NCBI RefSeq assembly: GCF_025024155.1
Contig: NW_026251798.1
Location: 62,001-126,000 of the forward strand
Reading direction: 5' to 3'
Origin: Gamsiella multidivaricata
Taxonomy: Eukaryota; Mortierellomycota; Mortierellomycetes; Mortierellales; Mortierellaceae
Length of the DNA stretch: 64,000 nt
The translations under genes and the position numbers were made by a program. Shown here one piece after another: positions 48,992 to 61,791 of this stretch (positions within the stretch are counted from its first letter, which is position 1; each line of letters starts with the position of its first letter). The notes under the pieces are model-generated. The model was given only the letters and a program-made list of their open reading frames with translations. It made no database searches and was not told where the DNA came from.

Positions 48992-49669
48992 ATCATTCGT
49001 GTGATCCTCCGAATCGAAGCAGAGAGACTGGAATATAGTGGTGTCAAAGTGTACAAGAGAGATGGTCCAGATGGCGTAGTAGGCACCGTGCTTCAAGTTG
49101 ATCGTTTCAACCGATTGTTCAATCTATTTGGGAGAGTGCACAACCACGGGCAAAACCTCGATTGTCGGGTGAGTAGGATGAGCCTTTGCGTGCGTATATT
49201 GTATCATCAGGACAAAACAGAAGCATACCCGCGTAAGAGTGTTGGAACCGGCGTGGACTTTCAATGGCGTCGTTGATCTGATCGGTGAAAATGAATACAT
49301 TGATAGTCGATTAGAACTTTAACTCATATCATCAATACACGTTAGCAATGCATTCAAGGCGAACATGTCTACTTCGCTTACCCTTCATCTGCGTTACCAT
49401 GAGTAATGCATATCACATCTCCGTGTAATAACCCCATTAAATCCTCGGAGAAAAATCCTCGCAGGACTGAATTGAGAGAAGAGCAATGGTGGCAAATTCC
49501 GGGGCGTCTTTTGTTAACAGAAGAACATACCAAGACAAGTTTAGTATTACCGAATAAAAGGGTATGAGTACATACCGGCACAGGCGCTCGTCGCGGTTGC
49601 CGGACCGACACATGGTATCGTCGAGCCTTCGTCAGCTGGGAACTTTTGGATGGGCTGGTTCTCCGGCAT
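48992..49669 (-). CDS. Possible small gene or upstream exons of the channel gene
   Basis: I do not recognise this. Four segments can be joined with consistent phases: 49669-49576, 49466-49382, 49277-49229 and 49123-48992. They read MPENQPIQKFPADEGSTIP, FFSEDLMGLLHGDVICITHG, TTPLKVHAGSNTLTR and LKHGAYYAIWTISLVHFDTT. The last segment could splice to TAT at 48870 and run in frame into the channel's first exon, making this an N-terminal extension. It could also be untranslated leader exons or a separate short gene. I selected the splice sites to keep the frame open, so the support is weak. Confidence 0.35.
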
Positions 49670-50452
49670 CGTGGGGGCACACTCGAATACGTTCTGTTCT
49701 TCCAACGTCTTTAAAAAAATGCGCGAATAGTACAGAGGATCAAAAGTTGAAATAAGTATGTCGAGGTGGAAAAAAGGTGCGACATGAAAAGAAAAGTTGA
49801 AGCTTTTATGTCTGATGAGTCAAGGCGGCAGCAAGCTCATAAGATACCGCAGTCTTTTTTTTTGTTTCCTGCCTTTAGCTGTGGGTTCTAGACCGCAAAA
49901 TCTTGTGTAACATGAACCTTGTATGGATCGTTCCTCGGAGGCGCTGTACGACGCGCCTAGACCACATCCTGCAGTCTGCCCTTGGATGGACCCATTTTCG
50001 GCGCACATCCACAGGATGGAAAAGAACCTAAAATTTTAATATGTAATCATGGTAAAACCCGCCACGATTACGGTGGAGAATTATTGGTTCAGGGCACTTT
50101 ATCGATCTCATCACCTCTACCATTTCAACCTTCTCCATGGAGGACTTCCCTCACGCCTTTTATATCGGCCCTCCCCAGCTGAACTCCCAGATAACTAGTC
50201 TATCATCCCTTCGTGTCAGATTACTTTGGAGCGGAATATCATTTTAGAGAGGACGACTTTGCTTGCCAATACTCACTATTGAAGCATTACAGATCTGGAA
50301 TGTAACGGCATGAATCAAGGCACAAACTGCCCTTCTATTTGTATCAAGGGTGTGGGAAGCGGCAGCATAAAAAACTTTTAAAAATTCGGATCACCAGTGT
50401 TCCGGCCGGAAACAGGAGACGTCCAAATTAGGAAGACCTTTTTAGTTACTGC
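49670..50452. other. Intergenic region
   Basis: No gene supported. The A/T-rich sequence leads into the inverted-repeat element to the right. Confidence 0.5.
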
Positions 50453-50479
50453 ACAAGGTGCCTAAGGTAGGCTCGAATC

Positions 50480-50613
50480 TAGGCTCGTAACCAGCCTAAG
50501 GACGCCATCACGTGCAGGCAGCAGGCAAGCCCGTTACCATAAATGGAAACTCTGCACAATCTTTCTCTCTCAGGCTGGGATAGAACTCGAGTTATTAGCA
50601 GGGACCGGAAGAA
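50480..50613 (+). repeat. Left arm of inverted repeat
   Basis: This pairs with the reverse complement of 50906-51027. The match is strongest from about 50540 to 50606, where I see only one mismatch. Confidence 0.85.
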
Positions 50614-50905
50614 AAAAAAAAAGCATGCTATCGACTCACACATTTCGTTCCTCTCTCAGCTCTTCTCTCCTTTCTTCATACTCCCACCTTTCCGCCTTTG
50701 CATCTCCGACTGACAGTGTCTTATTTCAGATTCCATGGCGGCGCACCGCAAGAGGCAGCTTCCCGAAGACACCGTTCAAATCTGTCAGGCAGCTTCAGGG
50801 CATGCACGCCTACTTTTTTTTTATTTATTTCAGTGCGGCAGATAATTTGCATGCAAAAGAACCACTTCACAGCCTATTTTCGACTTTGAAAAAATTGCTC
50901 TCCTT

Positions 50906-51027
50906 TATTTTTTCTGGTCCCTGCTAATAACTCAAGTTCTATCCCAGCCTGAGAGAGAAAGATTGTGCAGAGTTTCCATTTATGGTAACGGACTTGTCTG
51001 CGTCCTCAGGCTGGGAACGAGCCTAAA
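50906..51027 (-). repeat. Right arm of inverted repeat
   Basis: Inverted partner of 50480-50613. It differs mainly by a small gap and scattered changes in its outer third. Confidence 0.85.
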
Positions 51028-51036
51028 GGTGCCTAT

Positions 51037-51603
51037 TAAAATTTTTAGGCAAGGGCAGATTGTACGCTGGCGAAAAAGTATCCCCACATCACACGCGTAC
51101 AAAGGCAGACGACCGTCGATCTCTAATGTTGATTCTCATCAACGCATTATCCACTGAGCCCAATGTACCCTCCACTCCTGAAAGCTTTCAGATGATGCTG
51201 TCATTAGGGTTTTCCGAGATTATCTCGAGTTTCTGAACATGGCGCAGCGCAGGCACTGGGGATGCTTTATGTGTTTACAACATTGCATGAACTGTTGGAA
51301 ATTATAAAATGCGATTTAAGAACAACTTTATTACATAAAGGAAGGTTCGTCTTGACGAAAGAGGGAGAGAAAGAACACACCCTTATCTGAAGCCTCTAAT
51401 GATATCTCCTGCCCTTAATATCGTCGCGCCAAGACTTCTCTAGCATCCAACTGGATCTGAGTACAATGTTCTACCGCAATGTTCTTGTTGCGAGTGGTGA
51501 AGAGAAATAAAGCTGTATAAATTGTACAATGCACTGAGGGCGAAAAAAAGAAGCGAAAGGTTGAATAGTTGGCGGTGATGCTGTTGGCGGTGAGGTAAAA
51601 CTC
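51037..51603. other. Intergenic region downstream of NOP10
   Basis: This holds the 3' region of NOP10. No gene or repeat was recognised. Confidence 0.5.
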
Positions 51604-51913
51604 TTAGTACTGCTTGGAGGGGAGCTGGGTCAACAAGAGGCCGAAGCGTTTTTTGAGGGTGACACGGTGACGGGAGTACTTGTCATCAGGCGAGAAGCGA
51701 GCAGGGTGAGCGGACTTTGTGACCTTGCCAGCTGAAGTGAGTTTCTATAGGAGACATCGATCAGAATAGAGCCATGCGTTAGACGACTCGCTTTGCCGAT
51801 CAATTTGTTCAACGTGGTGCTTGCTCCCTTTGGCTGTGAGGAAGTGAGTAATTGAATACCTTAAGCGTGTAGATACGCTTGCCCTCGGGCGACAGGGAGT
51901 ACATAAGATGCAT
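51604..51913 (-). CDS. NOP10: H/ACA snoRNP subunit NOP10
   Basis: This is a small core protein of H/ACA ribonucleoproteins, which guide pseudouridylation of rRNA and support pre-rRNA processing. Exons are 51913-51860 and 51744-51604, giving 64 residues, the family length. The sequence [18 protein letters not shown] is joined to [20 protein letters not shown] and then [18 protein letters not shown]; the [16 protein letters not shown] block is nearly invariant in eukaryotes. The ATG follows directly after TTAG, so an intron may end in the leader just before it. Confidence 0.96.
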
Positions 51914-52626
51914 CTAAAGATACGTAGGTACGTAGATTTGTCGATAACTAGTTAGGATGGGTTGCTTCTTAGTTCGTATGATCCACTCTATCTGCAAAGT
52001 TCCCGTAGTCTGAATAGACTGTGCTTAGTCGAGAATGAAAATTCCTGTCCATGATATGGTATCTTAAAGATCACTGATCGGTAGACGAATGTCATTGCCT
52101 TCAATGTATCCATGAAGATACCAAGAGACGTTTGCATATAAGACCATCCTAGTCCCATTCCTGCAGTTCAATCAGTTTTGCTGTTCCGAACTTTAGACCG
52201 GTCGCGAATTCATGGCTGCGGTCGAAAAAGCAAAGGTGTATTCTGGTCCTCGACTGAAGTGTCTCAGCTAGATGTCCTTGACAGAAGCTTCAAGCATACC
52301 TTGAATGAGGAATGGGCGAGTGAGGTGGACAGTGTGCGTGGGTAATGATGGATAAAAAGTTTTGTTTATAGCAGACTGGCCAACATTTATCTGTGGCTTA
52401 ATAGTATAGGGCTATTTGTTTTCGCTTTGATTTCAGTACGTGTGATATCGTGCAAAATGTGACTACCGAAAAAAAAAAAAAAAAAAGAAAACATGCTAGC
52501 AGTCCTATACCTTGTAATTTGCAATATTTCCCTGCTAGTTGAAGTTCAACAAGGCCCACATTACCACTGCTACTACTCAACGGCCCGTTTCCATCCCAAC
52601 CATTCACACCACAATCTACTCACAAC
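51914..52626. promoter_or_regulatory. Divergent promoter region of NOP10 and BFR2
   Basis: 713 bp separate the start codons of two nucleolar ribosome-biogenesis genes. A poly-A run lies at 52470-52488. I could not identify specific factor sites. Confidence 0.4.
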
Positions 52627-54884
52627 ATGGGTATATTCTTTTGGCAAGAATGAACATCGAATATCACTATCATCACCGTACAGCTCCGTTTACTCACCGT
52701 GTTTATCACTCTACTTGCACGACTGCTTAGGCAAGACCAAGAAATCGTTGGCAGAACAGCTTGCCGAGCTGTCGACCACTGCTCCAAAGGGTATGCAGCT
52801 GAACTAAAGCGCAGAAGAGAAAGAACATTGGGTGAATGCATTTAAATGAACAATCTGGCATCTTATTCATTAATTTAACACTGCGCCATAGACTACGATC
52901 CTGAGGATATAGGTGGCGATTCCCTCAATAGCAAATTTAATGATGATAGCGATATGGGGAGCGATGGAGATGGCGACGATAAGGTGCACACTGGTCGCGA
53001 GCACTATGTTTCAGTTGGGTAAGAACATGATCGATTGTGTAGCTCGGAACATAATCCAGAGTACATATCGTGAACGAAGCTAACAATGTTCAACTTTCGC
53101 GCATGAATAGGAAGAGTCAATTAAGGAGCAAGATATTTTTAATGGACGACCCTAAATACAAAGGAAAGAAGAGCTCTAGGAGAGAAGCCCTTGAAATGAA
53201 CGGCCACGACGACGAGGATCAGAACGAGGATGAGGATGGTAAAGAAGATAACGAAGAAGAGGATGACGATGAAGAGGATGACGATGAGGATGAAGAAATG
53301 GCTTCGGACGATCTGGATGATGGAGAGGACCTCATGACTGGCTTTGATCGGGACGGAAGCGACCATGATGATGATATCGAGGGCGAGTATCAGGAGGAAA
53401 ATGACTCTGAAGCGGTGGACGATGAGAGCGACGAAGACGACGAAGGTGGTTATGGCGATCTTACAAGGTCTGATATCACAGAGACAACTCAGGAAATGCA
53501 GGAAGAGCTTCAAAAAATCCAGCAGGAGGAAAAGGAGTTGCTCAATAGCATGACCAAGAGCGTTTCGGACGACGTCGAGAAGGGAATTCATGTCAAGGCG
53601 CAGATGGTAAACGAAATTCATGAGTGCAGCGCTGAATGGAACGGTTATGTGTTTCATATGCAGATCACTGACGATTTTTGGTATCACGAATTGCAACTTT
53701 CTATGATATAGTCGCTCTGGGAGACCCTTCTGGACACTCGTATCCGTCTTCAAAAGTCCGTCTCGTTGATCAATACATTTCCTCAGCCTTCAATCTACGA
53801 CGAATTCTTAACCGACGAATCAGCAGAACCACTGGAGGAAGCAAAGCACAACCTGCGTTCATTTATCGACACATTAATCACTGTCCGCACGAGTTTGCTC
53901 CGCAACATCCCTGATGTTAAAATCCCCAAATCCAACAAGCGTCAACTTTCAGATCTTCAGGATGATGAGGCACGGAATCTGGATGACGACGCATGGCAGT
54001 CCAAGGCATGGAAGGATATGGAGGCATTGGAGGATGGATGGAGATCGTACCGCAACAACACCCTGGAGAAGTGGAGCAACAAGGTCCAGATCGCCAGTGG
54101 TATCCCGCTCAATAAGAAATTCAAGGCCATGAACCAGGTATGGCCGCGATGATTTTTACCTTTCGCTAAGGTCGACGATCTTGGTACTTTCGAAGCTAAG
54201 TGATTTCATTGCTCATTTTTGAATTATTATAGGGAATCATGACGCAAATCTCCCAGACAATGGCAGACAAGGAGCGCCTGGTGAAGAGGACGCAGTTGAA
54301 GCGCTCAGAGTATCACATTTTGGGAGCCGCACCTGAGGCGGAGGAGCACGATAAGAACGACACAGCAGAAAAGACGCCGGAGGTCAGCAAACTGGATGCC
54401 CATTTGTCAAACCACGACCAGGAGATATTTGATGATACGGATTTTTATCAGCAACTGCTGAGGGAACTGATTGAGTCTCGGATGGTTGATAACGATGACC
54501 CCACGGCCATGGGTATGCGCTGGGCAGCCCTTCGACAGACAAAACAAACCAAGAAGCAGGTGGATACAAAGGGAAGCAAGGGTCGCCGTTTAAGGTACGA
54601 ATTCTCGTGTTGAGAACCCGAATAAGTGCTTATATCCTAAAAACAGGTACTGAAATTTTGAATTCCTGCATACTAGATACCATGTCCATGAAAAGTTGCA
54701 GAGTTTCATGGTACCCATCCCTGCAGGAACCTGGCACGGTGAGATGGTCGAGGAGCTTTTCTCGTCGTTGCTAGGTCGGAAAGCTGGCAACTTGAACGAC
54801 GACGATGACGAGAATGACGAGGATGCACACGCGGAGCAAGAGCAGGAAGATGTAGTGGACGATGGACTCCGTATCTTTGGCTAA
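52627..54884 (+). CDS. BFR2: AATF/Bfr2 (Traube family) pre-40S assembly factor
   Basis: This nucleolar protein is required for early 18S rRNA processing. Exons are 52627-52630, 52731-52790, 52892-53018, 53111-53606, 53712-54137, 54233-54594 and 54677-54884, giving 560 residues. Conserved parts are [41 protein letters not shown] near residue 230, [16 protein letters not shown] and the Traube C-terminal box ([20 protein letters not shown]). The segment between about 85 and 170 is a long Asp/Glu tract, and the C-terminus is again acidic. The first exon is ATG plus one base. The start codon faces NOP10. Confidence 0.94.
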
Positions 54885-55051
54885 ATCCGCCCGACGATCA
54901 CTGTCCTCTCTCCATTGCATTTTCAACCATTTAGGGCATTTTCATTTGCATATTACGATCATAGATAATGTAAAACGTTTTGTTTCGTAATGGATTTTGT
55001 CCACATGCTAGAAGATGAGAGCTAGATGGGAAGTGACTAGCAAGAGCAGTT

Positions 55052-56263
<1,212 letters not shown>

Positions 56264-58334
56264 ATGTCCATCATGGAGACAGAGTCAGCAAGCATTGAGC
56301 GCCGCAAGGCTGCATTCGACAATCTCGGATCACTACAGCGAAACTTTTTGGTGGACTCGCGCGAGTACAAGCTGCAGTATGCACATCTATATTTTACGCG
56401 CCTTGTGTTGATGCGACCCAAGGTGCTCAAGCAAGCAAAGCTGAAGTGGGGTATGAGAACAGGCCTTATATGACATCCACTTAGTGATATCGAATTAGCT
56501 TTATTAACGATGTTTTAATACTGCATCTTCGTGTTGTTAGGATCGCTGGATTCGACGCCGAAGCATGTGGAAAAGGTGCTGGACGTGCAACCGGGGGAGA
56601 TCTCGTACCTGATCGGTACCGTCTACATGGATATGAAGCTGAAGCCCAATATCTTAAATGATATCACCAAGGATGTATGTGCTATGGGTCAGACTGCTAC
56701 GGAATTTTCTAGATAACCCGACAATGGAAACTGACACTGCCCGCTTGGACATTTCTAGCACTGGATTACAGCGCAGCCCGACAGACCGAAGTACACTGAC
56801 GACGACGACTCCGTATATCTGGAAGATGAATCTGGTCGTGTCAAACTTACTGGCGCCAAGATTACGAGCGTCATTTTCGTCACAGGTAAGGAGTACATAG
56901 TTATAAGTGATCATAAGCTTCTGGTTGTGCAATCAGCCTCTAATGCGTGTATGTTACCTCCTAGGTGTCGTTATGGGCGTTCTTGGAAGCGAGGACATCA
57001 ACGGAGACTTCAAGGTGGTGGATGTGTGCTATGCAGTACAACCTCCACAGCAGCCACTCAGCCTAATGGAAACAGGTACGAGCCACTGATCATCCTTCTC
57101 TACTAAGATTGGGTCCGACAAACAACTAATAAACCCCAATCTTTCGATTTATTCACTTTTCTCAAATAGATGAGGCAGACAAATATGTGGCCCTCATATC
57201 AGGGCTGCGGATTGGCGGTGATAGCTTTAAACCGCTAGAAATGGATCTTCTTGCAGAGTACTTGACTGGAGAGATCGGCGGGCTTGAAGTAATAATCTAT
57301 GTCCTGCTTACCTTGATCTCTTCACGCAGCGGTGTGACTATGTCTACAACTTACACCCCGAACTGATTTTCTCGTCAACACCACTACAGGAGCAAGCAGA
57401 AGGCGCCAACCTTGTGCGGGTCATTATCGCCGGGAACTCGATCGTCACCCCGGAAATTGTTGAGGATGACACAAAAACGGTTTGTAAAATCAATCTAGCT
57501 GAGGTTCATATGTAACAATTCCGCCGTAAGATAGATACACTAACATTAGTTTGTTTCTAATAGAAAAAGTACGGATACGATAGATCAACATTTGTTGCAG
57601 AATCTACAGCAATCCTGGATCGTTTTCTTCAGGATGTGTGTTCCAGCGTACATGTTGATATCATGCCCGGTGACAGAGACCCATCTAGTATTTCGATGCC
57701 ACAACAACCCATTCATCCAGCATTACTCCAGTCCGCACGCGAATATTCAACATTCCAGAGTGTGACGAACCCTTACTGGAGCAGCGTTGATAATGTCACT
57801 ATGCTGGGCACTTCGGGGCAAACCATTGACGACATTTACAAGTATATCAAGTCTGAGGATCGACTGGAAATGGCCAAAAAAACCTTGAGTTGGGGACATG
57901 TCGCGCCGACAACACCGGATACACTGTGTAAGCTACGACTCATGACGCCCCTATTGAGGATTTTCATGGTACAAGTCAATGGTTTAACAGTATATCTCGT
58001 ATTTAAATACATGCAGGGTGCTATCCGTTCGGCGATAAGGATCCGTTTATTATGGAACAGGTTCCGCACGTCTACTTTGTCGGGAACCAGGACAAATTTG
58101 CAACGGAACTGGTCATTGGTAAGTTGATTCGCCACTTATCAGTCGTTGCTGCTCACATGCATTCTAGTATCTTAATTAAATGATGATATCCATTTACACG
58201 CAACAGGCATGGAAGGGCAGCGAACTCGGGTTGTTATGTTGCCACCATTTGCATCCACGGGGACGATAGCTATGGTCAACCTGAGGACATTGGAATGCCG
58301 CAGTGTTTCGTTCTCCACTGGTTCCAAGAAATGA
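56264..58334 (+). CDS. POL31: DNA polymerase delta small subunit (B-subunit, POLD2)
   Basis: This is the second subunit of replicative DNA polymerase delta, which bridges the catalytic subunit to the others. Nine exons give 453 residues: 56264-56450, 56541-56674, 56759-56885, 56965-57075, 57170-57288, 57390-57479, 57564-57927, 58017-58118 and 58207-58334. Family landmarks are HVEKVLDVQPGEISYLIGTV, GVVMGVLGSEDINGDFKV, YVALISGLRIGGDS, the inactive phosphodiesterase fold (VRVIIAGNSIV, DIMPGDRDP) and QVPHVYFVGNQDKFAT. It ends with GTIAMVNLRTLECRSVSF. Its stop is 121 bp from that of the convergent FKBP gene. Confidence 0.96.
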
Positions 58335-58455
58335 ACAATGGGGCCTGGCGGGATAGTGCCGCATTCATTGAGTTAAATAAGAAAAATACTCAAAGTTTTA
58401 AACATATCAATGCCGAATTTATTGTAATGATGAATATGAATGTCTATGCGAATAT

Positions 58456-59833
58456 TTACTTCATGGTAACCAGCTTGACCTCAAAGACCAAGGTAGCATT
58501 GCGAGGAATGTCTGGGGGGGCACCCTGGGAACCATAAGCAAGGGCAGGGGGAATAGTCAAGCGACGCTCTCCGCCCAGTTGCATGCCTTGAATACCGAGA
58601 TCCCATCCCTTAATGACCTCGCCGCGGCCCAGGTTAAAGTTGAAAGGCTTTCCGCTGGTGTTCTTGTCGAAAACCTTGCCGTTAGTGAGCTGACCGATGT
58701 AGCGCATACCAATCTTCTTGCCAGACTTGGCGCCAGGTCCAGTGCCGAGCTTGACATCTTCAATGATCATACCGTTGGCGAGAACCTTCTTGTTGTCCTT
58801 CTTGGGCTCCTCCTTCTTGTTGTCCTTCTTGGGCTCCTCCTTCTTAGGGGTCTCCTTCTTAGGGGCCTCTTTCTTGGGGACTTCCTTTTTAGGGACTTCC
58901 TTCTTAGACTCCTCCTTCTTGCCAGCCTGCTCCTTGGACTCCTTCTTGGCAAGCTGCTCCTTGGCGGCCTTCACGGGAACGGCCTTTTCCTCAGAAACCT
59001 TCAGTTTCTTCTCAGGGACAGCCTGCTTCTTAGCGGGCTCCTCGAACTTGGCGACACGTTTGGCACCCTTAGTGACAATAACGCTGTCATCCTGCTCCTC
59101 ATCCTCTTCCTCGTCGTCCTCCTCCTCATCTTCATCATCGTCCTCGTCCTCATCGTCATCCATGTCGTCATCGCCCTCATCGCCGTACAGACCTTCTTCG
59201 TCACTGTCAAAGTCCATCCCTTCGTCTTCAGGGAGGTAGTTTCCAGACAGGTGAACAGTGCTAGGCATAGACATGATTCGATTAAACTTAAGATCAATTG
59301 CAATACTCACAAACAGCCAATGCGAATCCGGGCCTCAATCTAATATGACTTACTTCTCGCCAGACACGGAGAAAGTGATGGACTCGCCCTCAGTGAAGAC
59401 CAAGTCCAAGGTCTGCTGTTCGGTCTTTCCAGCAGTCAGTGAGCAGAGAACAAAGGTTTTCTTATCGACGGTGACGCGAACGGAAGAGCGACCGGGCTTG
59501 GTGTTTTCGTCCAAAGCAGCCTATAGCGAGATATCGACAATCATACATTGGCGATCGGTTGAGTGAGCTTCAGGCGTTCTGCGGTCCCAATTCCAATATA
59601 GAATATGATTTCGATGTAAACTATAAGAGAATGCCTATCAACTTACCATCGACAACTTGAAAGAGTTCTCGACGACCTGAGTGTAGGTCTTTTCAGGCAA
59701 AACGGTCAAACCTATGTGAACAAATAGATACAAGTTAGTTGATATATACATTATAGAGAGACCATAACGGTTTTCACCGTGTCTGTGGAATATAACATTC
59801 GTGTGCAAGATGCTTACCCCAGAATCCGAGCAT
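58456..59833 (-). CDS. Nucleolar FKBP-type prolyl isomerase with nucleoplasmin-like domain
   Basis: This protein joins a nucleoplasmin-like histone-binding domain to a C-terminal FK506-binding isomerase domain, as in yeast Fpr3/Fpr4 and insect FKBP39. Exons are 59833-59818, 59711-59647, 59520-59354 and 59260-58456, giving 350 residues. The N-terminal 90 residues start [20 protein letters not shown] and include [21 protein letters not shown] long acidic tract and a Lys-rich repeat block (PKKE units) follow. The FKBP core reads [36 protein letters not shown] and [20 protein letters not shown], with the pocket Tyr, Phe, Asp, Trp and Tyr present. Fpr4 isomerises prolines on histone H3; the same role is inferred here. 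Confidence 0.93.
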
Positions 59834-60014
59834 GGTGTGTAAAGAGAAGGTAGGGAAGGAAGATGTCGATGGTTGTTTGGTGTACAATTGCGCCAGCTGT
59901 TTTCTTTTTTTTTTTTTGAGGTCTGAGCAAAGCCACTTTCAAAACAATCAAATCTTTTAAATGGTCTTCTTGCACCATCACCCACTCACTTAATCCACTT
60001 CATCGCCTTCCATC

Positions 60015-60899
60015 ATGTCGATCTGCCCACTTTGCACCGGCCCTGTGGCCAAATTTATCCTCTCCTTTAACGTCGAGTTTGAAATGTGCAGCAACATGGA
60101 TGTAAGTCGCCTCTGATATGGTCTTAGCGTTGTTTTGCCTGGCTTGATACTCCTGTTATCTAACTGCTCTCTCTTTTGGTGGCACGGTAAATAGTGCGTA
60201 TATCCATTCCAAGACGACAAGATATGTGAAGCCTCGCTTGTCGACAAGCGCCCTTTGAAACGGAAACCTCTTTCCTCGGGGACAGAGTCCATGAAGCAAA
60301 GTGTCTCCAAAAAACTCAAAGCTGTTGGTCCCACACCAGGGACGAAGGCACTTGACGGGCTTGTACCAGAAAAGGGCGCCATCACAGACCTAGCTGCACG
60401 AGTTTCGACCAGGGCAACATTGATTGAGGCGTTGCCTGCGTTAACTTCTATCTCATCTTCAACAAATCCTACTGTATCAACATCATTTGCGACAGATGCA
60501 ACGACTTCAGCATCATCCGTTATCCCAGGTGTATCATCAATCCCTGTGGTCGTTGCAACGACGTCTACCGGCATTATGAAACCTTTGGCCTCGACAATTT
60601 CGCCTACTAGCATGTCTTCGATCCCTTCTTCACCAGCAGAAGGGGTGCCGGACCTCATTTTCGACATGTTCCCTACAGCATCTTGGACCACACCAGTTAC
60701 ACCGCCAGACAACCTTTTGTCCTCGTCCATTGATATGTCGAAGTCCATCACCTCTGCCATAGACACTTCGGCTGTCAACATCGAGAGTCTACTTTTTGGG
60801 GACCAATTCGAAATTGATTTCAGTGGTCTAGAAGGCCTCGTTAACTCTGCAGTGGAATTCGATGCCGATTTCGAGGCCATGCTCCAGCAGCAGCTCTAA
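60015..60899 (+). CDS. Small zinc-ribbon protein of unknown function
   Basis: Two exons (60015-60101 and 60195-60899) give 263 residues. The first 35 residues form a four-Cys ribbon: CPLC near the N-terminus, then MCSNMDCVYPF with the intron between Asp and Cys. This ending resembles the Cys-x3/4-Cys-x-Tyr-Pro pattern in the N-terminal zinc finger of USPL1-type proteins, a weak similarity. A basic patch (DKRPLKRKP) follows, then Ser/Thr/Val-rich low complexity. The C-terminus is acidic with hydrophobics (IESLLFGDQFEIDFSGLEGL), a composition like transcription activation domains. A nuclear regulatory role is conceivable but not shown. The start is 181 bp from the divergent FKBP start. Confidence 0.7.
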
Positions 60900-61791
60900 T
60901 GCACACGATGGATCTGCTTCGACCGCCTTTGACCACCTCAAGTGATCAAGGCACCTTGTACATATTTGTACATCCACCGACCGTTTTATACCTACGCGTC
61001 AGCGCTTCTTTGCTACCGATGGATCTTTCTTTTCGCCTGTATTTTTGTCATTCCACTGTACTTTTATGCATTCAACCATTTCATCGGCCAGCTTGCTTAT
61101 TTATTGACCTTTGAACGCTAATTTTTTTCTTTTTCCTTCGCAATATTTGCCTGGCGACTTCTGGAGAATAAACCAGGTGTAGTGAGTGATTCTCTCAGGT
61201 AATATTGTCTTCATTTTGGATGGACCACATGTCGCGATCAAGGACAAGAGGGGAAAGTGAAAAGGGAAGACGAGCGCGTCAAGACAAGCCATTTTTGATC
61301 GCACGCGCAATCCCTCTGGCAAACATAAGGTAAAGGGCTACAGCTGCGCCTTCTCTTTCTTCTTGCATTCCTTTTATTGCAATGGAGAAGAGTATGCCCA
61401 CTGTGCAATGTCACAAATACCGCCGTGTTCTTTCCTCAAATGACTTTTGTATTTGGTGGCAAAACATAAAAGAGCATGCTCTGCATGCAAGGAAAGAATA
61501 AATAAAGAAGGCTACTCAGAGCGGGGGAAGGGTGCTCGGTTGCCCTCTCATCCTCACTTTGAAATCTTGGCCCACATATATGACGACTTGCACAGTGACC
61601 GCATATTTAAAATATAGGTACTGTGACGGTATTTGCACCATTCAGGTCATAAATTTTGCTGACCTCCCCATATGTTTTCCCATAATTGAATAAGAGGGAT
61701 ATATTTTAGAATAGATAAAATAGGGAGGTCGGCCATATCCTTTGACCCCAACTCAAATAGGACCATATTATGCATCCATTCGCACAACACC
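60900..61791. other. Intergenic region
   Basis: Nothing recognisable beyond the 3' region of the zinc-ribbon gene. Confidence 0.5.

Larger units (their letters stand above)
50453..51036. mobile_element. Candidate non-autonomous element with long inverted repeats
   Basis: Two arms of about 120-135 bp face each other across roughly 290 bp. The inner 75 bp or so of each arm are nearly identical, including AACTCTGCACAATCTTTCTC and TTATTAGCAGGGACC in inverted orientation. Arm ends share AGGCTCG and GGTGCCT motifs. The spacer encodes no transposase; its one open frame (50625-50927) is Ser-rich and unconvincing. Size and layout fit a MITE or foldback element. Target-site duplications are not clear, so exact borders are uncertain. 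Confidence 0.65.

Noticed and set aside
50625..50927. Open frame inside the inverted-repeat element
   Set aside because: Short, Ser/Phe-rich and lacking any transposase motif.
53139..53753. 204-codon Ile/Val/Phe-rich open frame on the minus strand
   Set aside because: Antisense of the acidic BFR2 exon; no family features.
58579..59343. 254-codon Leu-rich open frame on the plus strand
   Set aside because: It is the complement of the Lys/Glu-rich FKBP exon; antisense of GAG/AAG codons always reads as Leu/Phe/Ser.
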